Positions 36,233 through 44,717 of a stretch of DNA of 64,000 nt are shown here, piece by piece (within the stretch, counting starts at the first letter, position 1; every line of letters begins with the position of its first letter). Both the position numbers and the translations under genes were made by a program. Source of the DNA: Streptomyces violens (lineage in GTDB: Bacteria; Actinomycetota; Actinomycetes; Streptomycetales; Streptomycetaceae). The stretch covers positions 248,001-312,000 of the forward strand of contig NZ_JOBH01000001.1 in assembly GCF_000717745.1 (NCBI RefSeq), given 5' to 3'. The notes under the pieces were generated by a model that was not told where the DNA came from, made no database searches, and worked only from the letters and a program-made list of their open reading frames with translations.

Positions 36233-36661
36233 ATGGCAGCGACGCGCACGGCCAGGACCCACTGGGAAGGCAACCTGATGGAGGGCAAGGGCCAGGTGAC
36301 CCTCGCCTCCTCCAACATCGGTACGTACGACGTGAACTGGCCGGCCCGCACCGAGCAGCCGAACGGCACGACCAGCCCCGAGGAGCTGATCGCGGCGGCC
36401 CATTCCTCCTGCTACTCCATGGCGTTCTCGCACGCTCTGGCCGGTCAGGGCTACACCGTGGAGACGCTCGACACCCAGGCCGACGTCACGTTCCAGCCGG
36501 GTGAGGGCATCACCACCATCGCGCTGACCGTGAAGGCCGGCGTCCCCGGCCTCTCGGAGGCGGACTTCCAGGCGGCCGCCGAGGACGCCAAGAAGAACTG
36601 CCCGGTCAGCCAGGCCCTGGCGGCCGTCAAGAACATCACGATCGACGCGACCCTGATCTGA
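36233..36661 (+). CDS. osmC: OsmC-family peroxiredoxin
   Basis: 142 aa from the ATG at 36233, preceded by GGGAG. Catalytic cysteines are at Cys60 (AAHSSCYSMAFSHAL) and Cys123 (KNCPVSQAL), the two-Cys pattern of OsmC/Ohr proteins that detoxify organic hydroperoxides. The EELIAAAHSSCYSMAF context is of the OsmC rather than the Ohr subgroup. A TAGCCT -10-like hexamer lies at 36183-36188. It is divergent from the exported repeat protein. Confidence 0.93.
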   Translation: MAATRTARTHWEGNLMEGKGQVTLASSNIGTYDVNWPARTEQPNGTTSPEELIAAAHSSCYSMAFSHALAGQGYTVETLDTQADVTFQPGEGITTIALTVKAGVPGLSEADFQAAAEDAKKNCPVSQALAAVKNITIDATLI

Positions 36662-36716
36662 CCCCGTACCGGCCGGGCGCTCAGCCCCACCGGGCGCTCG
36701 GCCCCACCGGCCGGGC

Positions 36717-37460
36717 TCAGTCCCAGCGGCCGGTACGCCCCAGCAGCAGCGCGGCCGCGGCCGTGCCGGCGGTGGAGGTGCGCAGTACGCTCGCCCCCAG
36801 CCGGTACGGCTTCGCGCCGGCCGCCGCGAACAGCTCCAACTCCTCCGGCGAGACGCCGCCCTCGGGGCCGACGACGAGCACGATGCCGCCGTCGGCGGGG
36901 AGTTCGGCGCGGGCCAGCGGCTCGCTGCCCTCCTCGTGCAGTACGGCGGCAAATTCGGCGCCGGACAGCAGCGCGGCCACGTCCTTCGTCGAGGCCGCAT
37001 CCGCGACCTCAGGGAACGTCAGCCGGCGGGCCTGCTTCCCGGCCTCGCGCGCCGTATTGCGCCACTTCGTCAGCGACTTGGCGCCCCGCTCGCCCTTCCA
37101 CTGCGTCACACAACGCGACGCCTGCCACGGCACGATCGCGTCCACGCCGGTCTCGGTCATGGTCTCCACGGCCAGTTCGCCGCGGTCGCCCTTGGGCAGC
37201 GCCTGTACGACGGTGATGCGCGGCCGCGGCGCCTCCTCGGTCCGTACCTCCGTCACGGCCACATCGAGGCGGTCCTTGCCCTCGACCGCGGCGACCGTCC
37301 CGTACGCGCCGGTGCCCGCGCCGTCCGTCAGCACGATCTCCTCGCCGGCGCGCAGCCGCCGTACCGACACCGCGTGCCGCCCCTCGGGGCCGTCCAGGGT
37401 GAGGGTCGCGCCGGGCGCGGCGCCGGCCAGCGAGTCGACGAGGAAGACCGGGGCGGTCAC
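36717..37460 (-). CDS. rsmE: 16S rRNA (uracil1498-N3)-methyltransferase RsmE
   Basis: 247 aa from a GTG at 37460 that overlaps the TGA of the nitronate-monooxygenase gene (GTGA), so translation is coupled. SPOUT-class features: ITVVQALPKGDRGE, IVPWQASRCVTQWKGER, LVVGPEGGVSPEE and the trefoil-knot LGASVLRTSTAGTAA. It methylates U1498 in the 30S decoding site. Last in the hrcA-dnaJ2-NMO-rsmE group, an arrangement in which rsmE following dnaJ is widespread among bacteria. Confidence 0.94.
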   Translation of the reverse strand: MTAPVFLVDSLAGAAPGATLTLDGPEGRHAVSVRRLRAGEEIVLTDGAGTGAYGTVAAVEGKDRLDVAVTEVRTEEAPRPRITVVQALPKGDRGELAVETMTETGVDAIVPWQASRCVTQWKGERGAKSLTKWRNTAREAGKQARRLTFPEVADAASTKDVAALLSGAEFAAVLHEEGSEPLARAELPADGGIVLVVGPEGGVSPEELELFAAAGAKPYRLGASVLRTSTAGTAAAALLLGRTGRWD

Positions 37461-38563
37461 GAGGTACTCCCGAGGGGTCCGGTTCCGGCGGCGCCGGAGG
37501 GGTTCAACAGGTCGCGTGCGGCGGCCAGTTCGGCCACCAGTACCTCCGTCAGCTCGGCCGCGGGCAGCTGCCGGGCCAGCCGGTGGCCCTGGCCCGCCCA
37601 CAGGCTCATGGCCTGCGGGTCGCCGGCCTTGGCGGCGGCCTTGCGTACCGGGGAGGTGAGGTAGTGGACGGCCGGGTAGGCGGCCGGAGCGTACGGGCCG
37701 TGCTCGCGCAGGAAACGGTTCGCCAGGCCGCGGGCCGGGCGTCCCGAGAACGCCCGGGTGAGCTCGGTACGGGTGAACAGCGGGTCGGTCAGCGCCTGCT
37801 TGTGCAGCGGGTGGGCGCCGGACTCGGGGCAGGCCAGGAAGGCCGTGCCGAGCTGGGCCGCGGCCGCGCCCGCGGCCAGTACGGCGGCGATCTGCGCGCC
37901 GCGCATCAGCCCGCCCGCGGCGATCACCGGGAGCCGGACGGCCTCCCGGACCTCGGCGATCAGCGTGAGCAGGCCGACGCCCGCTCCCCTACCGTCGCTC
38001 TGCTGGTCGTCGCGGTGCGTGCCCTGGTGGCCGCCCGCCTCTATGCCCTGGACGCACACGGCGTGGGCGCCCGCCTCCTGCGCGGCCCGCGCCTCGGCGG
38101 CCGTGGTGACGGTGACGACGGTGTACGTGCCGGCCCTGTCGAGGGCCTGCAGGGTCTTGCGGTCGGGGCAGCCGAAGGTGAAGGAGACCACCGGTACGGG
38201 GTCCTCGCGGAGGATCGCGAGCTTGGCGTCGTACCCGTCGTCGGCGGAGCCCGCGGTGTCGCCGAGCTCGGTCTCGTACCAGGTGGCCTCGCCCGCGAGC
38301 TGTTCGCGGTAGACCTCGACGGCGGCGGCGTCGGCGAGCTCCGGCTGCGGCATGAAGAGGTTCACGCCGAAGGGGCGGTCGGTCAGCCCGCGTACCTGCT
38401 TGATCTCCTGGTACATGCCGTCGGCCGTCTTGTATCCGGCCGCGAGGAAGCCGAGGCCGCCGGCCGCACTGACGGCGGCGGCCAGCTCGGGGCACGAGGC
38501 GCCACCCGCCATGGGGGCCTGCACGATCGGGTGGCGGCACAGATCGGTCAGCGCGGTGGGCAT
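37457..38563 (-). CDS. Nitronate monooxygenase (NMO/2-nitropropane dioxygenase family)
   Basis: 368 aa from the ATG at 38563; a GTG two codons upstream is possible. FMN TIM-barrel enzyme that oxidises alkyl nitronates such as propionate-3-nitronate. Signatures: HPIVQAPMAGGASCPELAAAV, GFLAAGYKT, FGVNLFMPQ, VCVQGIEAGGHQGTH (catalytic-His region), IAAGGLMRG, and LGTAFLACPESGAHP. It has no clear ribosome site, with a hairpin 19-53 bases upstream. It lies between dnaJ2 and rsmE on the same strand. Confidence 0.9.
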   Translation of the reverse strand: MPTALTDLCRHPIVQAPMAGGASCPELAAAVSAAGGLGFLAAGYKTADGMYQEIKQVRGLTDRPFGVNLFMPQPELADAAAVEVYREQLAGEATWYETELGDTAGSADDGYDAKLAILREDPVPVVSFTFGCPDRKTLQALDRAGTYTVVTVTTAAEARAAQEAGAHAVCVQGIEAGGHQGTHRDDQQSDGRGAGVGLLTLIAEVREAVRLPVIAAGGLMRGAQIAAVLAAGAAAAQLGTAFLACPESGAHPLHKQALTDPLFTRTELTRAFSGRPARGLANRFLREHGPYAPAAYPAVHYLTSPVRKAAAKAGDPQAMSLWAGQGHRLARQLPAAELTEVLVAELAAARDLLNPSGAAGTGPLGSTS

Positions 38564-38581
38564 GCCCACATCGTGTCACGC

Positions 38582-38616
38582 GTCACGGCCGCCCCCTCAA
38601 TCGGGGCGACCGTGAC
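38582..38616 (-). terminator. Hairpin upstream of the NMO gene
   Basis: On the + strand GTCACGGCCGCCCC pairs with GGGGCGACCGTGAC across a short CTCAATC loop. It sits about 115 bases after the dnaJ2 stop and just before the NMO start. It may terminate the hrcA-dnaJ2 transcript or form part of the NMO 5' UTR; there is no U-run. Confidence 0.5.
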
Positions 38617-38695
38617 GGTACGCATATTCCGGAGCGATTCACCATCCGTAAGGACGGCCCCGCCCCTCTGCCTCATCGTCCGTTGGCTGTATCTC

Positions 38696-38713
38696 CCGGG
38701 GGACAACCCCCGG
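38696..38713 (-). terminator. Short hairpin after dnaJ2 between duplicated sequences
   Basis: CCGGGGG-acaa-CCCCCGG lies 18 bases after the dnaJ2 stop. It is flanked by two copies of CTCATCGTCCGTTG, one of which is the 3' end of dnaJ2 itself. Confidence 0.55.
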
Positions 38714-38730
38714 ACCCCCGGCCGTGCTGC

Positions 38731-39864
38731 TCATCGTCCGTTGAAGGCATCTTTCAACCGCGAGAACAGCCCCTGCTGGCCCGGCTGGAACTGGCCCGTC
38801 GGGCGCTCCTCGCCGCGGAGCTTGGCGAGCCGGCGCAGCAGCTCCTCCTGCTCCGGGTCGAGCTTGCCCGGGGTCTGGACCTCGACGTGGACGACCAGGT
38901 CGCCGCGGCCGCCGCCGCGCAGATGCGTGATGCCGCAGCCGTGCAGCGGGATGGACTGGCCGGACTGGGTGCCGGGCCGGATGTCGACGTCCCGTACCCC
39001 GTCCAGCGTCTCCAGCGGGCACTTCGTGCCCAGTGCCGCCGCGGTCATCGGGATCGTGACCGTGCAGTGCAGGTCGTCGCCGCGCCGCTGGAAGACCGGG
39101 TGCGCGACCTCGTGGATCTCGACGTACAGGTCGCCGGCGGGACCGCCGCCGGGGCCGACCTCGCCCTCGCCCGCGAGCTGGATCCGGGTGCCGTTGTCGA
39201 CACCGGCCGGGATCTTGACCGTGAGCGTACGACGGGACCGGATGCGGCCGTCGCCGGCGCACTCGGGGCACGGGGTCGGCACGACCGTGCCGAAGCCCTG
39301 GCACTGCGGGCACGGCCGCGAGGTCATGACCTGGCCCAGGAAGGACCGGGTGACCTGCGAGACCTCACCGCGGCCGCGGCACATGTCACAGGTCTGCGCG
39401 GAGGTGCCGGGCGCGGCGCCCTCGCCCGTACAGGTCGTACACACGATCGCGGTGTCGACCTGGATGTCCTTGGTCGTACCGAACGCGGCCTCGTGCAGCT
39501 CCACGTCCAGCCGGATCATGGCGTCCTGGCCGCGGCGGGTGCGCGAGCGCGGCCCGCGCTGCGACGCCGTGCCGAAGAACGCGTCCATGATGTCGGAGAA
39601 GTTCCCGAAGCCCGCGCCGAAGCCGGCCCCGCCGGCGCCGCCGCCTTGGGACATCGGGTCGCCGCCGAGGTCGTAGACCTGCTTCTTCTGCGGGTCCGAC
39701 AGCACCTCGTAAGCGGCGTTGATCTCCTTGAACCGCTCCTGGGTCTTGGGATCCGGGTTCACGTCCGGGTGCAGCTCGCGCGCCAGCCGCCGGAAAGCCT
39801 TCTTGATCTGGTCCTGCGAGGCGTCGCGGCTGACACCGAGGACCGCGTAATAGTCCGTGGCCAC
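38731..39864 (-). CDS. dnaJ: Molecular chaperone DnaJ (DnaJ2)
   Basis: Co-chaperone of DnaK. 377 aa. J-domain with His32-Pro33-Asp34 in [10 protein letters not shown], a Gly-rich segment [16 protein letters not shown], four CxxCxGxG-type zinc repeats ([32 protein letters not shown]), and the C-terminal substrate domain. It starts directly after the hrcA stop with no space, so it is translated with hrcA. Heat induction should follow from the CIRCE element upstream of hrcA. Confidence 0.97.
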   Translation of the reverse strand: MATDYYAVLGVSRDASQDQIKKAFRRLARELHPDVNPDPKTQERFKEINAAYEVLSDPQKKQVYDLGGDPMSQGGGAGGAGFGAGFGNFSDIMDAFFGTASQRGPRSRTRRGQDAMIRLDVELHEAAFGTTKDIQVDTAIVCTTCTGEGAAPGTSAQTCDMCRGRGEVSQVTRSFLGQVMTSRPCPQCQGFGTVVPTPCPECAGDGRIRSRRTLTVKIPAGVDNGTRIQLAGEGEVGPGGGPAGDLYVEIHEVAHPVFQRRGDDLHCTVTIPMTAAALGTKCPLETLDGVRDVDIRPGTQSGQSIPLHGCGITHLRGGGRGDLVVHVEVQTPGKLDPEQEELLRRLAKLRGEERPTGQFQPGQQGLFSRLKDAFNGR

Positions 39865-40881
39865 TTACGACTCCGCCAGGATCTGTCCGACGTAACGTGC
39901 CACTGCGCGTACCGCTCCCATCGTTCCGGGGTAGTCCATGCGGGTCGGTCCGACCACGCCGAGTTTGGCGACTGCCTCGTCGCCCGAACCGTAGCCGACT
40001 GCGACGACCGATGTGGAAGTGAGGCCCTCGTGAGCGTTCTCGTGCCCGATGCGCACGGTCATGCTCGAATCCTTGGCCTCTCCCAGCAGCTTGAGGAGCA
40101 CGACCTGCTCCTCGAGTGCCTCCAGCACCGGCCGGATCGTCAGCGGGAAATCATGTCCGAAGCGCGTGAGATTGGCGGTACCGCCGATCATCAGCCGCTC
40201 TTCGGTCTCCTCCACCAGAGTCTCCAGCAACACCGACAGCACTGTCGAGACCGTGCCGCGGTCCTCCGCCTCGAAGGACTCGGGAAGGTCCTGCACCAGC
40301 TGCGGCACATCGGTGAACCGGCGCCCCACGACCCTGCTGTTGAGCCGGGCCCGCAGGTCCGCCAGGGACGTTTCGCCGAACGGCGCCGGGCAGTCGATCA
40401 TGCGCTGCTCGACCCGCCCGGTGTCCGTGATCAGGACGAGCATCAGCCGGGCCGGGGCCAGCGACAGCAGCTCGACGTGCCGGACGGTGGACCGGGTCAG
40501 CGAGGGGTACTGGACCACCGCGACCTGCCGGGTGAGCTGCGCGAGCAGCCGTACCGTACGGGCCACGACGTCGTCGAGGTCCACCGCGCTGTCGAGGAAG
40601 CTGTGGATCGCCCGGCGCTCGGGGCCGGAGAGCGGCTTTACGGCCGCCAGCTTGTCGACGAAGAGGCGGTAGCCCTTGTCGGTGGGGATGCGTCCGGCGC
40701 TCGTGTGAGGCTGGGCGATGAAGCCCTCCTCCTCCAGCACCGCCATGTCATTACGGACCGTGGCCGGCGAGACACCGAGCCGGTGGCGCTCCGTGAGCGC
40801 CTTGGAGCCGACCGGCTCCTCGGTGCCCACGTAGTCCTGGACGATGGCACGCAGCACTTCGAGTCTGCGTTCGCTGAGCAT
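39865..40881 (-). CDS. hrcA: Heat-shock repressor HrcA
   Basis: Repressor that binds CIRCE and needs GroEL for activity. 338 aa from the ATG at 40881 ([17 protein letters not shown]). A winged-helix N-terminus ([36 protein letters not shown]) is followed by the GAF-like dimer domain. The promoter region contains a CIRCE element 80-100 bases upstream of the start. Forms an operon with dnaJ2. Confidence 0.97.
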   Translation of the reverse strand: MLSERRLEVLRAIVQDYVGTEEPVGSKALTERHRLGVSPATVRNDMAVLEEEGFIAQPHTSAGRIPTDKGYRLFVDKLAAVKPLSGPERRAIHSFLDSAVDLDDVVARTVRLLAQLTRQVAVVQYPSLTRSTVRHVELLSLAPARLMLVLITDTGRVEQRMIDCPAPFGETSLADLRARLNSRVVGRRFTDVPQLVQDLPESFEAEDRGTVSTVLSVLLETLVEETEERLMIGGTANLTRFGHDFPLTIRPVLEALEEQVVLLKLLGEAKDSSMTVRIGHENAHEGLTSTSVVAVGYGSGDEAVAKLGVVGPTRMDYPGTMGAVRAVARYVGQILAES

Positions 40882-40958
40882 CGCGCACACCTCCAGTCCC
40901 GCGCTCTCCCCTGGGCCTCCGCGGCCGCCTGTCCGGCCGGGGTCCGGCCGACTGTCCC

Positions 40959-40983
40959 TGGCACTCGACCGGTCCGAGTGCCA
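40959..40983. promoter_or_regulatory. CIRCE element (HrcA operator) upstream of hrcA
   Basis: TGGCACTC (40959-40966), nine-base spacer, GAGTGCCA (40976-40983): a perfect palindrome with the 9-base spacing of CIRCE. The outer TTA of the Bacillus form is TGG here, as in other actinobacteria. Confidence 0.92.
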
Positions 40984-41154
40984 AACCCTGACCAGTGTAC
41001 GGCCGGGTAGCACGGGCAGGGCAAGGCCGGGCACCGCGGCGCGCGGCCCGGCGGGCCACCGTATCGCGCCGCGGCGGCTCCGTGTCCCCGGGATACGCCC
41101 AGGTCAGCCGGTCGGCCGCGCGCGTTTTCGCGGTATACGGGCTAGCGTCGCGGT

Positions 41155-41889
41155 ATGCGCACGAGTTGGGAAGAGGCAGGGTGGGAGCGGCTCGCCGACG
41201 GGGTCGCCCGGCGCCGGCTGCCGCACTGGGACGCCACGGTCGGTGTCGTGGCCGGGACCACCGGCGTTCTTCTGGTCGACACCGGGTCCGGGCTGGCCGA
41301 GGGCTCCGAGCTGCGCCGCCAGGTGCGTGGCGTACTGGGCCGTGAGGTGTCCCACATCGCCCTCACCCACCCGCACTTCGATCATGTACTGGGCACGGCG
41401 GCGTTCGCGGGTGTGACGGTCTTCGGCGCGACCGGCATGGCCGAGCTGCTGCGCCGCGAGCCGGAGGCGCTGCTCTCCGACGCGGTACGGCACGGGGCCG
41501 ACCCGGACGCGGCGGCCGACGCGGTGGACACCCTGGTGGTCCCGCAGCACACGGTCTGCGGCGAACGCACCCTGGACCTGGGCGACCGGCACGTCCTGCT
41601 GGCGAACGTCGGTCCCGGGCACAGCGCGCACGACCTGGCGGTGTGCGTGCAGGGCGGCGCGGGCGGACCCGAGGTGGTGTTCTGCGGCGATCTCGTCGAG
41701 GAGTCGGGCGAGCCGCAGGCCGGCCCCGACGCGCTCCCCGCCTGCTGGCCGGCCGCGCTGGACCGGCTCCTCTCCCTCGGCGGCGAGGACGCCCGCTACG
41801 TCCCCGGCCACGGCGCCGTCGTGGATGCCCGCTTCGTCCGCACCCAGCGCGACGACCTGGCCCGCCGCTTCGGCGTGTCGCCCGAATAG
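41155..41889 (+). CDS. Metallo-beta-lactamase-fold hydrolase
   Basis: 244 aa. Zinc site motifs: ALTHPHFDHVLG, GPGHSAHD, VVFCGDLVEE, and YVPGHGAVVD. The fold belongs to the quinoprotein-relay/glyoxalase II-like cluster. The ATG at 41155 is six bases after TAGCGT (41143-41148), so the mRNA is probably leaderless. It is divergent from hrcA, with the CIRCE element in between but over 170 bases from this start. No substrate can be assigned. Confidence 0.88.
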   Translation: MRTSWEEAGWERLADGVARRRLPHWDATVGVVAGTTGVLLVDTGSGLAEGSELRRQVRGVLGREVSHIALTHPHFDHVLGTAAFAGVTVFGATGMAELLRREPEALLSDAVRHGADPDAAADAVDTLVVPQHTVCGERTLDLGDRHVLLANVGPGHSAHDLAVCVQGGAGGPEVVFCGDLVEESGEPQAGPDALPACWPAALDRLLSLGGEDARYVPGHGAVVDARFVRTQRDDLARRFGVSPE

Positions 41890-41928
41890 CCCCCACGGAC
41901 GCCTCGCTCCCCGCATATCGTCTGTCGA

Positions 41929-42762
41929 ATGCGCAGCAGAGAGTACGGGCCGGACCTCACCCCTCCTTGGAAGAAGCAGAAGCCCGCCCCCGAGGTCCCC
42001 GCGGAGCCCGACCTGGTCGTCGAAGAGATCACCACCGGCTACTGCGGTGCCGTCATCCGCTGCGAGAAGACGGCCGAGGGGCCGACGGTCACCCTGGAGG
42101 ACCGCTTCGGCAAGCACCGCGTCTTCCCGATGACGCCCCGCGGCTTCCTGCTCGAAGGCAAGGTCGTCACCCTCGTACGGCCGTCTGCGCAGCCCCGGCA
42201 GCAGGGCCCGGCCCGTACCGCCTCCGGCTCCCTCGCCGTCCCCGGCGCCCGCGCCCGGGTCGCCCGCGCCGGGCGCATCTACGTGGAGGGCCGCCACGAC
42301 GCCGAGCTGGTCGAACGCGTCTGGGGCGACGACCTCCGCATCGAAGGCGTCGTCGTCGAGTACCTCGAAGGCATCGACGACCTCCCCGCGATCGTCCGCT
42401 CCTTCTCCCCCGGCCCCGACGCCCGCCTCGGCGTCCTCGTCGACCACCTGGTCCCCGGCTCCAAGGAGTCCCGCATCGCGGCCTCGGTCACGGACGCGAA
42501 CGTCCTGATCGTCGGCCACCCCTACATCGACATCTGGGAAGCCGTGAAGCCGTCGTCGGTGGGCATTGCGGAATGGCCGTCGGTGCCACGCGGCCAGGAC
42601 TGGAAGACGGGGGTCTGCCGGTCCCTCGGCTGGCCGGAGAACACTGGCGCGGCCTGGCAGCGCATCCTCGGCTCGGTCCACTCGTACAAGGACCTGGAGC
42701 CGGCGCTGCTGGGACGGGTGGAGGAACTGATCGATTTCGTTACGGCCGGGAGTGCGGCCTGA
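41929..42762 (+). CDS. DUF3097-family protein with a Toprim-like segment
   Basis: 277 aa. The N-terminal 100 residues form a beta-rich region (GAVIRCEKTAEGPTVTLEDR, RFGKHRVFPMTPRGF). The middle has ARAGRIYVEGRHDAELVERV, which resembles the first strand and catalytic Glu of a Toprim domain, then VVVEYLEGIDD and LGVLVDHLVPGSKESRIA, similar to the second, acidic Toprim motif. The protein is conserved in actinobacteria without a known role. It is probably leaderless: TATCGT (41916-41921) lies seven bases before the ATG. It follows the metallo-hydrolase gene by 39 bases. Confidence 0.82.
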   Translation: MRSREYGPDLTPPWKKQKPAPEVPAEPDLVVEEITTGYCGAVIRCEKTAEGPTVTLEDRFGKHRVFPMTPRGFLLEGKVVTLVRPSAQPRQQGPARTASGSLAVPGARARVARAGRIYVEGRHDAELVERVWGDDLRIEGVVVEYLEGIDDLPAIVRSFSPGPDARLGVLVDHLVPGSKESRIAASVTDANVLIVGHPYIDIWEAVKPSSVGIAEWPSVPRGQDWKTGVCRSLGWPENTGAAWQRILGSVHSYKDLEPALLGRVEELIDFVTAGSAA

Positions 42763-43315
42763 CGCCCTTGTATGTGTCGAACTCGCTGGTGTCCAGCTCG
42801 GCGCCGAGCAAGGGTAGCGGAAGGGATTCACCGAACTTCGTGATCTGCTGGGTCCGGTAGTCCGCTTCGTCCCCAGCGCCGACAGGCTGAGTGAGCAGAA
42901 CGCACTGGGCGACGATGGGGTCGATGATCAAGTACGCGGGCACCTTGCCCGCAGCGTAGATCGAGCGCTTGATTCCGTAGTCATGATCGACGCTGGTCTT
43001 GGAAACGACCTCGACGACCGTCGCGATCACCCCGGACGGGATCGGCCCCGTCTCCGGGCGAGCATCGCGCGCCAGCACCACCAGGTCCGGGACAGGCTCA
43101 CTCGCTTCGCACGGGACCGTGATGTCCTGTGTCTGGAGACGCATCCATGCGCGCCGGGGGATCTGGTCCTGTACCGACTCGACGATCTCGTTGTGCACGA
43201 GGTCGGGCGCCGCCATCATCACGATGTTCCCCCTGAGAAGCTCAACTTTGACGCCCTCGGGAACCTCCAGGTTCTGGAAGATCTGGGTCATCCGGTGATC
43301 GTCCACAACGGTCAT
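42740..43315 (-). CDS. Uma2-family (PD-(D/E)XK-fold) protein
   Basis: 191 aa from the ATG at 43315, served by GGAGG nine bases upstream; an ATG six codons earlier is an alternative. Uma2/DUF820 pattern: VELLRGNIVMMAAPDLVHN, VPDLVVLARDA (catalytic Asp), TVVEVVSKTSVDHDYGIKR (E-x-V-S-K) and KVPAYLIIDP. The fold is that of a restriction-endonuclease-like nuclease. Paralogues are common in streptomycetes and their role is unknown. It overlaps the end of the DUF3097 gene by 23 bases on the opposite strand. Confidence 0.85.
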   Translation of the reverse strand: MTVVDDHRMTQIFQNLEVPEGVKVELLRGNIVMMAAPDLVHNEIVESVQDQIPRRAWMRLQTQDITVPCEASEPVPDLVVLARDARPETGPIPSGVIATVVEVVSKTSVDHDYGIKRSIYAAGKVPAYLIIDPIVAQCVLLTQPVGAGDEADYRTQQITKFGESLPLPLLGAELDTSEFDTYKGVRPHSRP

Positions 43316-43416
43316 CTCCGTGGCCCTCCACATCGCGCCGCGTTCTTGCGACGGCAGCCTAAGGACAGCGTAGGCAGGTCCCCCTCGTAACCGCAGGGGT
43401 TCACCCGGGCGAGTGA

Positions 43417-44649
43417 TCAGTCCACCAAGTCCCGCACCACCGCGTCCGCCAGTAGTCGCCCACGCAGGGTCAGGACCGCCCGCCCGGCCTCGTACGGGCC
43501 GGGGTCCAGCAGGCCGTCCGCGAGCGCCTTCTCGGCCGCCGCGAGGCCGGTCGGCCGCAGGAGGGACAGCGGGCACCCCGCCGCCAGCCGCAGCTCCAGG
43601 AGGATGCGTTCGACGCGGCGGTCCTCCTCGGAGAGGAGCTCGCGGCCCGCGCCCGGGGAGCGGCCCTCGGTCAGGGCCTGGGCGTACGCGGCCGGGTGCT
43701 TCGCGTTCCACCAGCGGACGCCGCCGACGTGGCTGTGCGCGCCGGGGCCCGCGCCCCACCAGTCGGCGCCGGTCCAGTACAGCTCGTTGTGGCGGCAGCG
43801 GGCGGGCTGCGACGTGGCCCAGTTGGAGACCTCGTACCAGGCGAAGCCCGCGGCGGTGAGGGTTTCCTCGGCGATGAGGTAGCGGTCGGCGTGCTCGTCG
43901 TCGTCGGTCATCGGGACCTCGCCGCGGCGGATGCGGCGGGCGAGCTGGGTGCCCTCCTCGACGATCAGCGCGTACGCGGAGACGTGGTCGGGGCCCGCGC
44001 CGACCGCCGCGTCCAGGGAGGCGCGCCAGTCGTCGTCGGTCTCGCCGGGCGTGCCGTAGATCAGGTCGAGGTTGACGTGGTCGAAGCCGGCGGCGCGGGC
44101 CTCGGCGACGCACGCTTCGGGGCGCCCGGGGGTGTGCGTACGGTCGAGGATCTTCAGGACGTGCTGCCGGGCGCTCTGCATGCCGAAGGAGACACGGTTG
44201 AAGCCGCCGGAGCGCAGCTCCGCCAGATACCGGGGGTCGACGGACTCCGGGTTCGCCTCCGTGGTGATCTCCGCGTCCGGTGTGAAGCCGAATTCGTCGC
44301 GGATGGCGGCGAGCATGCGGGAGAGGTCGGCGGCGGGCAGCAGCGTGGGCGTGCCGCCGCCGACGAAGACCGTCTCGACGCGGCGCGGGTCGTCGCCCAT
44401 GACCTTGCGGGCGAGCCGGATCTCCTCGATGAGGGTGTCGGCGTAGTTCTCGCGGGAGGCGAGCACCCCGCCGGAGCCGCGCAGCTCGGTGGCGGTGTAG
44501 GTGTTGAAGTCGCAGTATCCGCAGCGCGTCGCGCAGTACGGCACGTGCAGATAGAACCCGAGGGGCCGCTCGCCCGCTCCGTCCAGGGCGGAGGCGGGCA
44601 GCGCCCCGTCCTCGGGCATGGGCTCACCGTCGGGGAGTGCAGAAGGCAT
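43417..44649 (-). CDS. hemW: HemW, radical-SAM heme chaperone-like protein
   Basis: 410 aa from the ATG at 44649. Radical SAM cluster CATRCGYCDF (C-x3-C-x2-C), preceded by GFYLHVPYC. Then VFVGGGTPTLL, EITTEANPESVD, FNRVSFGMQS, NLDLIYGTPGET and the C-terminal HemN-type domain (WWGAGPGAHSHVGG). HemW is a heme-binding relative of coproporphyrinogen dehydrogenase and is often misnamed HemN; it lacks the extra N-terminal residues of HemN. It lies 68 bases downstream of the SpoIIE phosphatase gene on the same strand. Confidence 0.94.
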   Translation of the reverse strand: MPSALPDGEPMPEDGALPASALDGAGERPLGFYLHVPYCATRCGYCDFNTYTATELRGSGGVLASRENYADTLIEEIRLARKVMGDDPRRVETVFVGGGTPTLLPAADLSRMLAAIRDEFGFTPDAEITTEANPESVDPRYLAELRSGGFNRVSFGMQSARQHVLKILDRTHTPGRPEACVAEARAAGFDHVNLDLIYGTPGETDDDWRASLDAAVGAGPDHVSAYALIVEEGTQLARRIRRGEVPMTDDDEHADRYLIAEETLTAAGFAWYEVSNWATSQPARCRHNELYWTGADWWGAGPGAHSHVGGVRWWNAKHPAAYAQALTEGRSPGAGRELLSEEDRRVERILLELRLAAGCPLSLLRPTGLAAAEKALADGLLDPGPYEAGRAVLTLRGRLLADAVVRDLVD

Positions 44650-44717
44650 ACCGCCATTGTCCGGCACGCGGGGAGTGATCCCCTCCGCGGCCGCCCACGG
44701 GTGTCCCGGCCGTCCGG

